From: Lachnospiraceae bacterium UBA7481 | GTDB lineage: Bacteria > Bacillota > Clostridia > Lachnospirales > Lachnospiraceae | Direction: 5' to 3' | Assembly (NCBI GenBank): GCA_002478505.1 | Contig: DLOP01000044.1 | Coordinates: 155-9,401, forward strand | DNA length: 9,247 bases | Shown: positions 1 through 6,270 of the stretch, piece by piece | How positions within the stretch are numbered: position 1 is the stretch's first letter | How the letters are laid out: the number at the start of each line of letters is the position of its first letter | Translations under genes and position numbers: made by a program | The notes under the pieces: generated by a model | Told to the model about the DNA's origin: nothing | The model's input: only the letters and a program-made list of their open reading frames with translations | The model's database searches: none

Positions 1-417
1 GCCATTGCACAGGCTCCGCCCATCATACTGGCGGATGAACCCACCGGTAATCTGGATTCCGGTTCCAGTGAGGAGATCCTTGGAATCCTGAAAAATCTTC
101 ATAAAGAGGGACGTACCGTCATTATCATTACGCATGACAATGATATTGCCAGGCGGGCGGACAGGGTCATTAAGATCCGCGACGGCAGGATAGAGTCGGA
201 TAGCGGTAAGAAAGAAACAGAAATAGAAGCGGAAACATTTATGGAGGATCCGGATACGGGAACTGTAGAAGAACGATTGGAAACAGATTCGGATTTTATG
301 GAAGAACAATTGGAAGCAGATCCAGAAATTATGGAAGAACGATTAAAAACGGATTCGGATAATGGAAATGCAGAAACAGATCCGGACAGAGAGGAAATGA
401 AACTAAACCCGAATTAG
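1..417 (+). CDS. ABC transporter ATP-binding protein, MacB/LolD type (3' end only)
   Basis: This is the C-terminal 138 residues of an ABC ATPase whose 5' end lies outside the window, so the Walker A, Q-loop and most of the signature region are not visible. The sequence opens in the helical region and shows Walker B with its catalytic Glu (ILADEP, residues 9-14), the D-loop (GNLDS, 16-20) and the H-loop His (ITHD, His45). This arrangement is typical of the MacB/LolD/YknY class that powers FtsX-like permeases by coupling ATP hydrolysis at the inner face of the membrane. The family normally ends near IRDGRI (residues 59-64). Here about 70 more residues follow, very rich in Glu and Asp, including three 11-residue repeats. 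The neighbours are the matching adaptor and permease genes, so the three probably form one exporter operon. The substrate cannot be read from sequence. The ATPase identity is secure; the role of the tail is unknown. Confidence 0.93.
   Translation, partial: AIAQAPPIILADEPTGNLDSGSSEEILGILKNLHKEGRTVIIITHDNDIARRADRVIKIRDGRIESDSGKKETEIEAETFMEDPDTGTVEERLETDSDFMEEQLEADPEIMEERLKTDSDNGNAETDPDREEMKLNPN
268..366 (+). repeat. Three tandem 33-bp in-frame repeats (11 residues each) in the ABC ATPase tail
   Basis: Three consecutive 33-base units at 268-300, 301-333 and 334-366 encode EERLETDSDFM, EEQLEADPEIM and EERLKTDSDNG. The unit is a multiple of three, so the reading frame is kept. All units are strongly acidic apart from one or two basic residues. 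The repeats lie beyond the normal end of the ATPase domain and look like slippage-generated expansion of a disordered or helical tail. Confidence 0.85.
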
Positions 418-502
418 AGGCGGGATGGGAAAACATGGAAATAGCAGCCGTGATAAACAGACAACGAAAAGCGGCTGCAAGAAAAAAGGAGAGGGAACAG
501 TC

Positions 503-2020
503 ATGGCAGAAAAGAAGAAAAGACGTAAAAAGAAAAAGATTGGGAAATGGATCGTTTTGGGTGTGATCGCAGTCATCGTCATCGGAGCAATCGTATTAAA
601 ATCCATGTCGGGAGGCGTTACACCGGAGATCGTTACCAGCGCTACCGTCAGCAGCGGACAGATCGTTGCTACCATCGGAGCGAGCGGCACTGTGAAAAGC
701 GAGACATCAAGGACTTATTATGCAGATACTTCATTAAAGATTTCTGCGGTAAATGTTCAGGAAGGTGATATAGTTTCGGCAGGAGACCTGCTGATTGAAT
801 TTGATGAGGATGACATCATGCTTTCCATTGCGCAGGCGACCATGTCTTTTGATGTAGATAATTCCTCTTATCTTGCAAGAGTACAGAACAATCAGGAGCA
901 CCGCGCCACATATAATCAGGCGGTGGCTGATGTGGCCAATTATGAAGCCCTGATCGAGACGCAGGAGCAGTATATCGATGGTCTGAAAGACGGCATTGAA
1001 GCCGAGCGTCAGGAACGTCAGGAGGCGATTTTATATGAGAGTGAAAGTCTGAACATTACGAATCTGTCTCACCAGCGGGAGATCAGCAAACTGCAGGGAC
1101 AGATGGATGCCGGCAATGCCAACGATATCAGGGATCAGATCAATTATTACGAGAGAGAGATCATGTCCAATAATATGCGTCTGCAGCAGCTGCAGACGGA
1201 AAGTACGCTGTTGCAGAATTTTGAAGCGGCGGACAACAAGGATGAGCTTTTGGAGATTGCACAAAAGGATTTACAGGATATGAAGACGGAGCTGAACAGG
1301 GCGCAGACAGAACGCGATGCTGCGGAAAATGCCATTTTAAATAATAATGAGGTGGCGTCCCTGAATACCGGAAACGAGCTGTTAAATCTTCAGACGACGG
1401 ATAAACTGCAGCGTCTGGAGACAGCATTGGACGGCATTACCGCAGACTTTGACGGCGTTGTTACCAGCGTCAGCGTAACGGAGGGCGCCCGCGTGGGAGA
1501 AGGGTCGCTTCTCATTACCGTGGAGTCCAGTGAGGAACTGGTAGTACGCTTTGGCGCAAGCAAGTATGATCTTGAGCGTCTTGCAGTAGGGCAGCAGGCG
1601 GTTGTGACGATCACAGGCAATGAGTATGAAGGAGAGCTGACCCATATCGACCATATGGCGACAACCAATGCTTCCGGTTCTTCTATGGTTATGGCGGAGG
1701 TTACCATATTAAATCCTGATGACAGGGTATATCTTGGAGTTGACGGTAAGTTGAAGATCACGACGGCGACGGAAGAAAATGCCCTTCTCGTGCCGGTAGA
1801 GGCAGTCAACACTGACCGGACCGGGGACTTTTGCTATGTGGTGGAAGATGGTATCGCAAGGATGCGTTATGTCACCACAGGAATCTCTTCCAGTACGGAG
1901 ATCCAGATCTTGGAGGGTCTGCAGGAAGGCGAGGAAGTGATCACGATGATTTCCGGTACTTTGGCAGACGGCGTTCCAGTGATTACTATGAATAATGATA
2001 TGATGGGCATGGAGAACTAA
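503..2020 (+). CDS. HlyD/MacA-type efflux adaptor (membrane-fusion) protein
   Basis: A 505-residue adaptor of an ABC exporter, anchored in the membrane with most of the chain outside the cell. It begins with nine consecutive basic residues (4-12), then one hydrophobic segment (about 16-33). The first half of a barrel-sandwich (lipoyl-like) domain lies at about 45-100 (VQEGDIVSAGDLLIEFD). A long Gln/Glu-rich segment (about 105-310) is predicted to form the helical hairpin. The second lipoyl half is at about 311-342 (GVVTSVSVTEGARVGEG), and beta-barrel and membrane-proximal domains run from about 343 to 500. I chose the ATG at 503 because GGAGAGG sits 8 bases upstream and the product then starts directly at the basic/TM anchor. 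An in-frame ATG at 425 (531 residues) has a weaker, close-spaced AGAGG and would leave only a 7-base gap after the ATPase gene. The hairpin is long for a Gram-positive adaptor. Its partners are the flanking ATPase and permease; the cargo is unknown. Confidence 0.92.
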   Translation: MAEKKKRRKKKKIGKWIVLGVIAVIVIGAIVLKSMSGGVTPEIVTSATVSSGQIVATIGASGTVKSETSRTYYADTSLKISAVNVQEGDIVSAGDLLIEFDEDDIMLSIAQATMSFDVDNSSYLARVQNNQEHRATYNQAVADVANYEALIETQEQYIDGLKDGIEAERQERQEAILYESESLNITNLSHQREISKLQGQMDAGNANDIRDQINYYEREIMSNNMRLQQLQTESTLLQNFEAADNKDELLEIAQKDLQDMKTELNRAQTERDAAENAILNNNEVASLNTGNELLNLQTTDKLQRLETALDGITADFDGVVTSVSVTEGARVGEGSLLITVESSEELVVRFGASKYDLERLAVGQQAVVTITGNEYEGELTHIDHMATTNASGSSMVMAEVTILNPDDRVYLGVDGKLKITTATEENALLVPVEAVNTDRTGDFCYVVEDGIARMRYVTTGISSSTEIQILEGLQEGEEVITMISGTLADGVPVITMNNDMMGMEN

Positions 2021-2055
2021 AAAAAAGAATTAAATCGTTTTAGTTATGGAAAGGC

Positions 2056-3291
2056 ATGGTTACTAGTATGGCACAATTAGTCGAATATGTAAAACTGGCA
2101 TTGATGAACATCCGCTCCAATAAGGTGCGTACTTTTCTGACGATGCTTGGAATCATCATCGGCGTTTCTTCCGTGATCCTGATCATATCGGTGGGTAACG
2201 GGATCAAGGCGGAGATCAACGGGACGCTCAGCGATATTGCCGGAGGGCAGATCTATATCCGATCAGTACAGAATTCGGATGATAATGAATTTATTGATTT
2301 TACTTTTGAGGATATGGATGTATTGCAGGAAAAGGTAGAGGGGATCAACGGTATTACGCCGGTGTGGAGCACGTATGCCGAAGCTACGGGCAGCAAGGGA
2401 ACATTTCAGGCATATGCTTATATGGGCAATGAGAATCTGGAAAATTATTTCAAGGATCCGATGCTGCATGGAAGATATTTTACAAGAGAAGAAGTGGACG
2501 ACTCCAAAGCGGTATGTGTGTTGCGGGAGCAGAGCGCGGTGAATATGTTTGGAACGGCGGATGTGGTCGGTATGACATTTGAACTGACGATGTATGATCA
2601 GGTCAGGGATTTTACGATCGTTGGCATCAGGAAAGATAACCAGTCCGCCATGTATAATATGATGTATTATATGGATGATGTGGAACTGGAAATGCCGTTG
2701 ACGACATATTACCAGATGATCGGATGGGATACGGAGCTGCGTTTTCAGGGATTCTATATCTTTAGCGATATGCTTGCCGATACAAACAAGATTACGACCC
2801 AGGTATTATCCATTCTGGAGGCAAGACATAACTGCCGGGGCGAAAACAGGATCCAGGTGGAGGATTTTAATTCCGCAATGGAGGAGGTCAACAGCGTACT
2901 TGATATGATCACGATCTTCGTTGTGTTTGTCGCAGGGATATCCCTGCTGGTGGGCGGCATCGGCGTTATGACCATCATGCTGGTATCCGTGACGGAGCGT
3001 ACCAGGGAGATCGGTATCAGAAAGGCGCTGGGAGCAAAGACGGGTTCCATCATGTTCCAGTTCCTGTGTGAATCGGCAATCATTACGTTGATCGCAGGAA
3101 TCATTGGAATCCTGATTGGTTATTTTGGCGCGGTGGGAGTTGGAAAGCTGATCGGATTTAATGCGATGGTTTCCGGTTCAACAATCTTGGGCGCAAGCCT
3201 CTTTTCTTCCGCCGTGGGAATCTTCTTCGGTATCTATCCGGCAAGGCATGCGGCCAAATTAAGCCCCATTGAAGCGCTGCGGCATGAATAA
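2056..3291 (+). CDS. MacB/FtsX-type ABC transporter permease
   Basis: A 411-residue permease with the MacB layout. TM1 lies at about 27-46 (FLTMLGIIIGVSSVILIISV), followed by a large extracytoplasmic domain (about 50-280) and three more helices at about 285-310, 338-362 and 374-394. Family hallmarks are plain: ERTREIGIRKALGA (314-327) just after TM2, and the C-terminal YPARHAAKLSPIEALR (394-409). These elements couple ATPase motion to the outer domain in mechanotransmission ABC systems, which act on extracytoplasmic substrates such as peptides or lipids rather than passing cargo through a channel. The gene follows the adaptor by 35 bases. The start is uncertain. GGAAAGG (2048-2054) is only 1 base from the ATG at 2056 but 13 bases from the in-frame ATG at 2068, and either could be used. 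The latter gives MAQLVEYVKLALMNIRSNK, which fits family N termini well. No frameshift or missing motif is seen. Confidence 0.93.
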   Translation: MVTSMAQLVEYVKLALMNIRSNKVRTFLTMLGIIIGVSSVILIISVGNGIKAEINGTLSDIAGGQIYIRSVQNSDDNEFIDFTFEDMDVLQEKVEGINGITPVWSTYAEATGSKGTFQAYAYMGNENLENYFKDPMLHGRYFTREEVDDSKAVCVLREQSAVNMFGTADVVGMTFELTMYDQVRDFTIVGIRKDNQSAMYNMMYYMDDVELEMPLTTYYQMIGWDTELRFQGFYIFSDMLADTNKITTQVLSILEARHNCRGENRIQVEDFNSAMEEVNSVLDMITIFVVFVAGISLLVGGIGVMTIMLVSVTERTREIGIRKALGAKTGSIMFQFLCESAIITLIAGIIGILIGYFGAVGVGKLIGFNAMVSGSTILGASLFSSAVGIFFGIYPARHAAKLSPIEALRHE

Positions 3292-3409
3292 AAGGGATGG
3301 CTGAAAGTCAGGAAACGCTGATAAATGCGTTGCCATAATATGTAAAACGTGAATTAAAAAACATAAAAAATGGAAATCACATAATTTATAAAATGCGAAT
3401 CAAAAATAT

Positions 3410-3435
3410 AGGAATTGCGTTCATACGCAATTCCT
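3410..3435 (+). promoter_or_regulatory. Perfect 11-bp inverted repeat; candidate operator or bidirectional terminator
   Basis: The arms AGGAATTGCGT (3410-3420) and ACGCAATTCCT (3425-3435) are exact reverse complements separated by TCAT, so the transcript could form an 11-bp stem with a tetraloop. Downstream on the + strand the sequence is T-rich but interrupted (GTTATTATATTT). On the - strand the stem would be followed by TATATTTTTG. A terminator for the exporter operon is therefore possible. The repeat also covers the -35 element and spacer of a plausible promoter, which would suit a repressor operator. Sequence alone does not decide between the two. Confidence 0.6.
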
Positions 3436-3443
3436 GTTATTAT
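3415..3443 (+). promoter_or_regulatory. Putative sigma-A promoter upstream of the YcxB-like gene
   Basis: TTGCGT (3415-3420) and TATTAT (3438-3443) are separated by exactly 17 bases, a good fit to the TTGACA/TATAAT consensus. Transcription would start near 3450, about 65 bases before the ATG at 3514. It would be the only clear promoter in the spacer and could drive the YcxB-like gene and perhaps the tsaE-tsaB-rimI genes, since the next gap is only 27 bases. The -35 box lies within the left arm of the 11-bp palindrome. Confidence 0.45.
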
Positions 3444-3513
3444 ATTTAGGGAAACGCGGAAGAAAGCATTTCCTGCACCGGATTTGCGCTGCGAAGCAGC
3501 ATGGAGGCTAACC

Positions 3514-4074
3514 ATGGAACAGTCAGAAAAAGATTTCATAAATAATGCTGATTCAACAGTTGAAGATGATGCTATAGAGGAAGACGATCCCACAAAGGAA
3601 GTGTCATTGGATGTCCATATGAATACAGGAGTTTTATATGATTATATGTTAAATCATTCCTATTCCGGCGCTTCAGGCATTTTGGGGACATGTTTTGGAT
3701 TTTTGGGTATTATTGCATTTGCAAAGACGCAGTTCCCATTATATCTGATCATGGGACTACTGCTGATTTTTTACCTGCCGGTTCATCTAAGGTACAGGGC
3801 GGCGTTGCAGATGCAGGCGACGGAAGCGTTTAAAAAGCCGCTGCATTATGTTGTTGACCGGAAGGGCATCAGCGTGTCTCAGGGAGAACAGACCGAGTGT
3901 GTTTCGTGGGAACAGTGCCTGAAGGCCGTGTCCACGAAGAAGAGCATCGTCGTATATACCGGAAAGAAGAATGCGACGATCTTTCCGCGGGCGGACCTTG
4001 GAGAATATACAGCCGCACTGATTGCGGTAATCGTGGAAAATATGGATCCGAAACGGGTGAAGATCAGATACTAG
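3514..4074 (+). CDS. YcxB-like family membrane protein
   Basis: A 186-residue protein. The N terminus (about 1-35) is acidic and probably cytoplasmic. Two closely spaced hydrophobic helices follow at about 51-70 and 74-92 with a very short turn (KTQFP). The cytoplasmic C-terminal domain (about 107-175) has the features of the YcxB-like domain: a conserved Trp in the VSWEQCLKAV segment (129-139), a strand-turn-strand with IVVYTGKKNATIFPRADL, and a final helix. The function of the family is unknown to me. The start at ATG 3514 is supported by GGAGG at 3503-3507 with 6-base spacing; the longer frame from TTG 3415 would run through the palindrome. It stands between the exporter operon and the t6A genes, 27 bases before tsaE, so it may be the first gene of that transcript. 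The family assignment rests on remembered pattern, not on a search. Confidence 0.75.
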   Translation: MEQSEKDFINNADSTVEDDAIEEDDPTKEVSLDVHMNTGVLYDYMLNHSYSGASGILGTCFGFLGIIAFAKTQFPLYLIMGLLLIFYLPVHLRYRAALQMQATEAFKKPLHYVVDRKGISVSQGEQTECVSWEQCLKAVSTKKSIVVYTGKKNATIFPRADLGEYTAALIAVIVENMDPKRVKIRY

Positions 4075-4101
4075 ACTGAAAAATAAGGGTAAGGGCAGGA
4101 T

Positions 4102-4533
4102 ATGGTGATCGAGACGGCGACAAGGGAGGAAACTCTGGCGTTAGGCGTAAAGATTGGCGAACAGGCGCTTCCGGGTACGGTAATCTGCGTGGACGGCGAT
4201 CTGGGCGCAGGAAAGACAGTGCTGGCACAGGGAATTGCAAAAGGACTGGGCATATCGGAACAGGTGGTTTCCCCCACCTTTACGATCTTGCAGGAATATC
4301 GGGATGGAAGGATTCCCTTTTATCATTTTGACGTTTATCGGATCGAGGATCCTGATGAGATGTATGAGGTGGGATTTGAAGATTATTTTTATGGCGACGG
4401 TGTATGCATGATCGAATGGGCGGAGCTGGTCAGTGAGCTGCTGCCGGAAGATCATGTTCATATAACGATTGAGAAACAAATGGATAGAGGATCTGACTAT
4501 AGAAGGATAAGGGCAGAGGGGCTTGCGGAATGA
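4102..4533 (+). CDS. tsaE: tRNA threonylcarbamoyladenosine biosynthesis ATPase TsaE
   Basis: A 143-residue P-loop ATPase, the usual size for TsaE (formerly YjeE/YdiB). It binds the TsaB-TsaD complex, and its ATP hydrolysis resets the enzyme for multiple rounds of t6A37 formation on ANN-decoding tRNAs in the cytoplasm. Visible motifs are Walker A GDLGAGKT (32-39), the switch-like segment SPTFTILQEY (57-66), HFDVYR (75-80) and MIEWAE (103-108), all diagnostic. The ATG at 4102 has AAGGG 6 bases upstream. The stop overlaps the tsaB start by four bases (ATGA), which suggests translational coupling and matched amounts of the two partners. Both partners, TsaB and TsaD, are encoded in this window. 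The fourth protein, TsaC/Sua5, which makes threonylcarbamoyl-AMP, is not. Identification is firm. Confidence 0.97.
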   Translation: MVIETATREETLALGVKIGEQALPGTVICVDGDLGAGKTVLAQGIAKGLGISEQVVSPTFTILQEYRDGRIPFYHFDVYRIEDPDEMYEVGFEDYFYGDGVCMIEWAELVSELLPEDHVHITIEKQMDRGSDYRRIRAEGLAE

Positions 4534-5339
4534 AAATTATAGCATTGGACAGTTCAGGACTGGTAGCGAGCGCTGCTATCCTGCTTGATGATGAGCTGGT
4601 TGGGGAATACACGATCAATCATAAAAAGACACATTCTCAGACGCTTCTTCCAATGCTGGAAGAATTGAAAAATATGACGGAGCTGGAGCTGGATACAGTG
4701 GATGCCATTGCGGTAGCGGGTGGTCCGGGTTCCTTTACCGGACTTAGGATCGGTTCCGCAACAGCCAAGGGACTGGCATGGACCATGAATGTGCCGGTGA
4801 TCTCTGTGCCGACTACAGATGCCATGGCGTATCATTTTTATGGTTCGGACAAGTTGATCTGCCCGATCATGGATGCAAGAAGAAGTCAGGTGTATTGTGG
4901 GATATACACATTCGAGCAAGTACAGGATGATCGAATGCAGGATGTGCAGGCACAGGATAATCGTATGCAGGATGAGCAAATGGCGGAGCGGCAGTCAGGA
5001 TGTAGAGTCCGTTATCAATTGCGGGTGATTCAGGATGCCTGTGCGATAGCTGTGGAAGATTTGACTGAGAGATTGAACGGACTGCAGAAAGAAGTGATCT
5101 TTTTGGGAGATGGCGTACCTGTTTACCGGGATGTGATTATAGAGAAAATGAAGATTCCATTTTTATTTGCTCCGCCACATTGCAGCAGGCAGAGAGCGGC
5201 CAATGTTGCAGTGCTTGGCGCAGTGTATTTTGCGGAAGGAAAAGTTCAGAGAGCGGCGGAGCATACGCCGGATTATCTGCGGCTTTCACAAGCGGAAAGA
5301 GAGCGTATGGCAGCAGAACAGGAAGGGAAACCGTCATGA
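4530..5339 (+). CDS. tsaB: tRNA threonylcarbamoyladenosine biosynthesis protein TsaB
   Basis: A 269-residue ASKHA-fold protein that dimerises with TsaD and acts as its non-catalytic partner in t6A synthesis. Diagnostic segments are IALDSSG (4-10), GGPGSFTGLRIG (64-75) and DARRSQVY (115-122), where the TsaB/TsaD interface and core strands lie. The C-terminal half includes VIFLGDG and the P-D-YLR ending (TPDYLRLSQAERE), as usual. The protein is some 30 residues longer than the roughly 230-240 typical of Firmicutes. The extra length is a hydrophilic Gln/Asp/Met-rich insert at about 130-155, made by a 30-bp tandem duplication. AGAGGGG (4515-4521) lies 8 bases before the start, inside tsaE. Start and stop both overlap neighbours as ATGA, so translation is probably coupled through tsaE-tsaB-rimI. 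The frame is intact and the conserved core is complete, so I expect it to be functional. Confidence 0.96.
   Translation: MKIIALDSSGLVASAAILLDDELVGEYTINHKKTHSQTLLPMLEELKNMTELELDTVDAIAVAGGPGSFTGLRIGSATAKGLAWTMNVPVISVPTTDAMAYHFYGSDKLICPIMDARRSQVYCGIYTFEQVQDDRMQDVQAQDNRMQDEQMAERQSGCRVRYQLRVIQDACAIAVEDLTERLNGLQKEVIFLGDGVPVYRDVIIEKMKIPFLFAPPHCSRQRAANVAVLGAVYFAEGKVQRAAEHTPDYLRLSQAERERMAAEQEGKPS
4922..4981 (+). repeat. 30-bp tandem duplication inside tsaB
   Basis: Two adjacent 30-base units (4922-4951 and 4952-4981) match at 24 of 30 positions by eye. They encode the repeated Gln-Asp-(Asp/Asn)-Arg-Met-Gln-Asp pattern seen as QDDRMQD and QDNRMQD. The unit length keeps frame. It sits after the conserved DARRSQVY segment and lengthens a surface loop of TsaB. 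Confidence 0.8.
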
Positions 5340-5773
5340 TAATACGGCAGATGCAGGCAGGCGATCTGGAACAGACGGCGGCATTGGAAGCGAAGAATTT
5401 CAGCCGCCCATGGAGCAGGGAAGCATTTGCGGATGCATTGGAAAAAGAATATTATCGATATCTGGTAGCGATAGATGAGAATACACAGCAGGTTCTTGGT
5501 ATGTGCGGCATGATCCGTACATTAGAAGAAGGCGGGATCACCAACGTTGTAGTCAGAGATGATGCGAGAAATCAGGGGATTGCGTACAAAATGTTGACGG
5601 AACTGATGCAGAGGGCGGAAAAGGAAGGTGTGAAGGAATACACGCTGGAAGTAAGAAAGAGCAATGCGCCGGCTATCGTATTATATCGGAAGCTGGGATT
5701 TACGGAGGAAGGTATCCGGCCTTCATTTTATGATATGCCGGTGGAAGATGCTTTGATCATGCGGAAGCGGTAG
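5336..5773 (+). CDS. rimI: Ribosomal protein S18-alanine N-acetyltransferase RimI (GNAT family)
   Basis: A 145-residue GNAT acetyltransferase that transfers acetyl from acetyl-CoA to a protein N-terminal amine, classically the N-terminal Ala of ribosomal protein bS18. Visible features are the N-terminal IRQMQAGDLEQTAALE strand-helix, the conserved NFSRPWSREAF segment (21-31), strand 4 with ITNVVV (68-73), the acetyl-CoA loop RNQGIA (78-83), LEVRKSNAPAIVLYRKLGF (104-122) and the RimI C-terminal pattern YDMPVEDALIM (132-142). The pyrophosphate loop has Ala where many homologues have Gly. The ATG at 5336 overlaps the tsaB stop (ATGA) with AGGAAGGG just upstream. The same frame is open further back to 5180, but that stretch is only the shifted frame of tsaB. 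The tsaB-rimI pairing is very common in bacteria, so assignment to RimI rather than a generic GNAT is well supported. Confidence 0.95.
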   Translation: MIIRQMQAGDLEQTAALEAKNFSRPWSREAFADALEKEYYRYLVAIDENTQQVLGMCGMIRTLEEGGITNVVVRDDARNQGIAYKMLTELMQRAEKEGVKEYTLEVRKSNAPAIVLYRKLGFTEEGIRPSFYDMPVEDALIMRKR

Positions 5774-5781
5774 CGGCGACT

Positions 5782-5991
5782 GTGCGAACAGGCGGAGAAT
5801 ATTATGATCCAATGGAGAGATCCGTATGGGATAAAGACGGAAATGCGGTAAATACGACAGAGGCGCTTTTTGATAAAAAAGGAAATGTTGCGATAAAGTG
5901 GCAGCGCTGGCACATATTACCGCTAGGATTGACAGGAAGAAGTAATTATAATAAATACGTAGTGATGTACGTCAGAAATAGCTGCAGATGA
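5782..5991 (+). CDS. Small hypothetical protein, uncertain (69 codons from GTG, 59 from ATG 5812)
   Basis: An unrecognised short frame. From GTG 5782 it encodes 69 residues; from ATG 5812 (MERSVWDKDGNAVNTTEALF...) 59. The translation is mixed, with several Trp and Tyr residues (KWQRWHILPLGLTGRSNYNKY) and a basic end, and it is neither low-complexity nor a shadow of another gene. However, no good Shine-Dalgarno serves either start: GGCGGAG at 5791-5797 is 14 bases before ATG 5812, and GTG 5782 has only GCGG-like sequence. It begins 8 bases after rimI and ends where a weak hairpin forms. It could be a real small protein, the surviving end of a decayed gene, or chance. Without comparison to relatives I cannot choose. 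Confidence 0.35.
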   Translation: MRTGGEYYDPMERSVWDKDGNAVNTTEALFDKKGNVAIKWQRWHILPLGLTGRSNYNKYVVMYVRNSCR

Positions 5992-6007
5992 CGTGCGGCT
6001 TTTGTTT
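5967..6007 (+). terminator. Possible weak intrinsic terminator after the rimI region
   Basis: GTACGTCA (5967-5974) can pair with TGACGTGC (5989-5996) through eight pairs including one G-U wobble, with a 14-base loop, followed by GGCTTTTGTTT (5997-6007). The stem is modest and the T-tract is broken by a G, so at most it attenuates transcription into the zinc-ribbon gene. It overlaps the stop codon of the doubtful small frame and ends just before the next ribosome binding site. Confidence 0.3.
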
Positions 6008-6020
6008 AGGAGGAGAAAAT

Positions 6021-6269
6021 ATGCGTATTTATTCAGAGGAAACGAAAAATGAATTACAGCAGGTCATATGCAATGCGTGTGGCAGGAAAATGCTTGTAGA
6101 AAAAGGCATTGTTAAGGAAGGATTATGTTCCTGCCAGGAAAAATTCGGCTATTTTTCTGATAAGGACGGACAGATTCATCAATTTGATCTGTGCGAACGA
6201 TGTTATGATGAAATAATCAAAAATTTTAAAATTCCGGTTGAGATTGAAGAATCTAACGAAATGGTGTAG
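6021..6269 (+). CDS. Small Cys-rich putative zinc-ribbon protein
   Basis: An 82-residue protein of unknown function. Six Cys are arranged as CNAC (17, 20), CSC (36, 38) and CERC (58, 61). The first and last CxxC pairs resemble the two knuckles of a zinc ribbon, with CSC as a possible third ligand set. Between them lies FGYFSDKDGQIHQFDLC, and the C-terminal part (YDEIIKNFKIPVEIEE) looks helical then extended. No signal peptide or TM segment is visible, so it is probably cytoplasmic. The start is well fixed: AGGAGGAG at 6008-6015 is the strongest Shine-Dalgarno in the window, 5 bases from the ATG, which suggests good expression. The frame continues upstream to 5988, but without such support. 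It lies between rimI and rnz. A metal-binding or nucleic-acid-binding role is inference from the Cys pattern only. Confidence 0.8.
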   Translation: MRIYSEETKNELQQVICNACGRKMLVEKGIVKEGLCSCQEKFGYFSDKDGQIHQFDLCERCYDEIIKNFKIPVEIEESNEMV

Positions 6270-6270
6270 A

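Larger units (their letters stand above)
3292..3513 (+). other. Gene-free A/T-rich spacer between the exporter operon and the YcxB-like gene
   Basis: About 220 bases without a convincing gene. The first part has A-rich runs and a weak 5-bp inverted repeat (AACGC at 3314-3318, GCGTT at 3327-3331) with no T-tract. The second part holds the strong palindrome and putative promoter annotated separately, and a small GCTGC/GCAGC inverted repeat at 3488-3500 just before the ribosome binding site of the next gene. A reading frame open from a TTG at 3415 runs through the palindrome into the next CDS, but it lacks a ribosome binding site and is not accepted as coding here. Confidence 0.6.

Noticed and set aside
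515..545. A-rich lysine codon run at the start of the adaptor as a programmed frameshift site
   Set aside because: The zero frame continues directly into a proper membrane helix and full adaptor domain, and no alternative-frame product or stimulatory hairpin is evident.
1390..1812. Antisense frame of 140 codons within the adaptor gene
   Set aside because: Its Ser/Thr-rich composition and position opposite a well-supported CDS mark it as a shadow.
3314..3331. AACGC/GCGTT inverted repeat after the permease as a terminator
   Set aside because: It has only a 5-bp stem with an 8-base loop and no following T-tract.
3415..3513. N-terminal extension of the YcxB-like gene from TTG 3415
   Set aside because: The extension runs through the palindrome and promoter, has no ribosome binding site and is not protein-like, whereas ATG 3514 has GGAGG at ideal spacing.
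5180..5335. Upstream extension of rimI inside tsaB
   Set aside because: It is the shifted frame of the tsaB coding region; ATG 5336 with ATGA overlap and AGGAAGGG fits the family N terminus.
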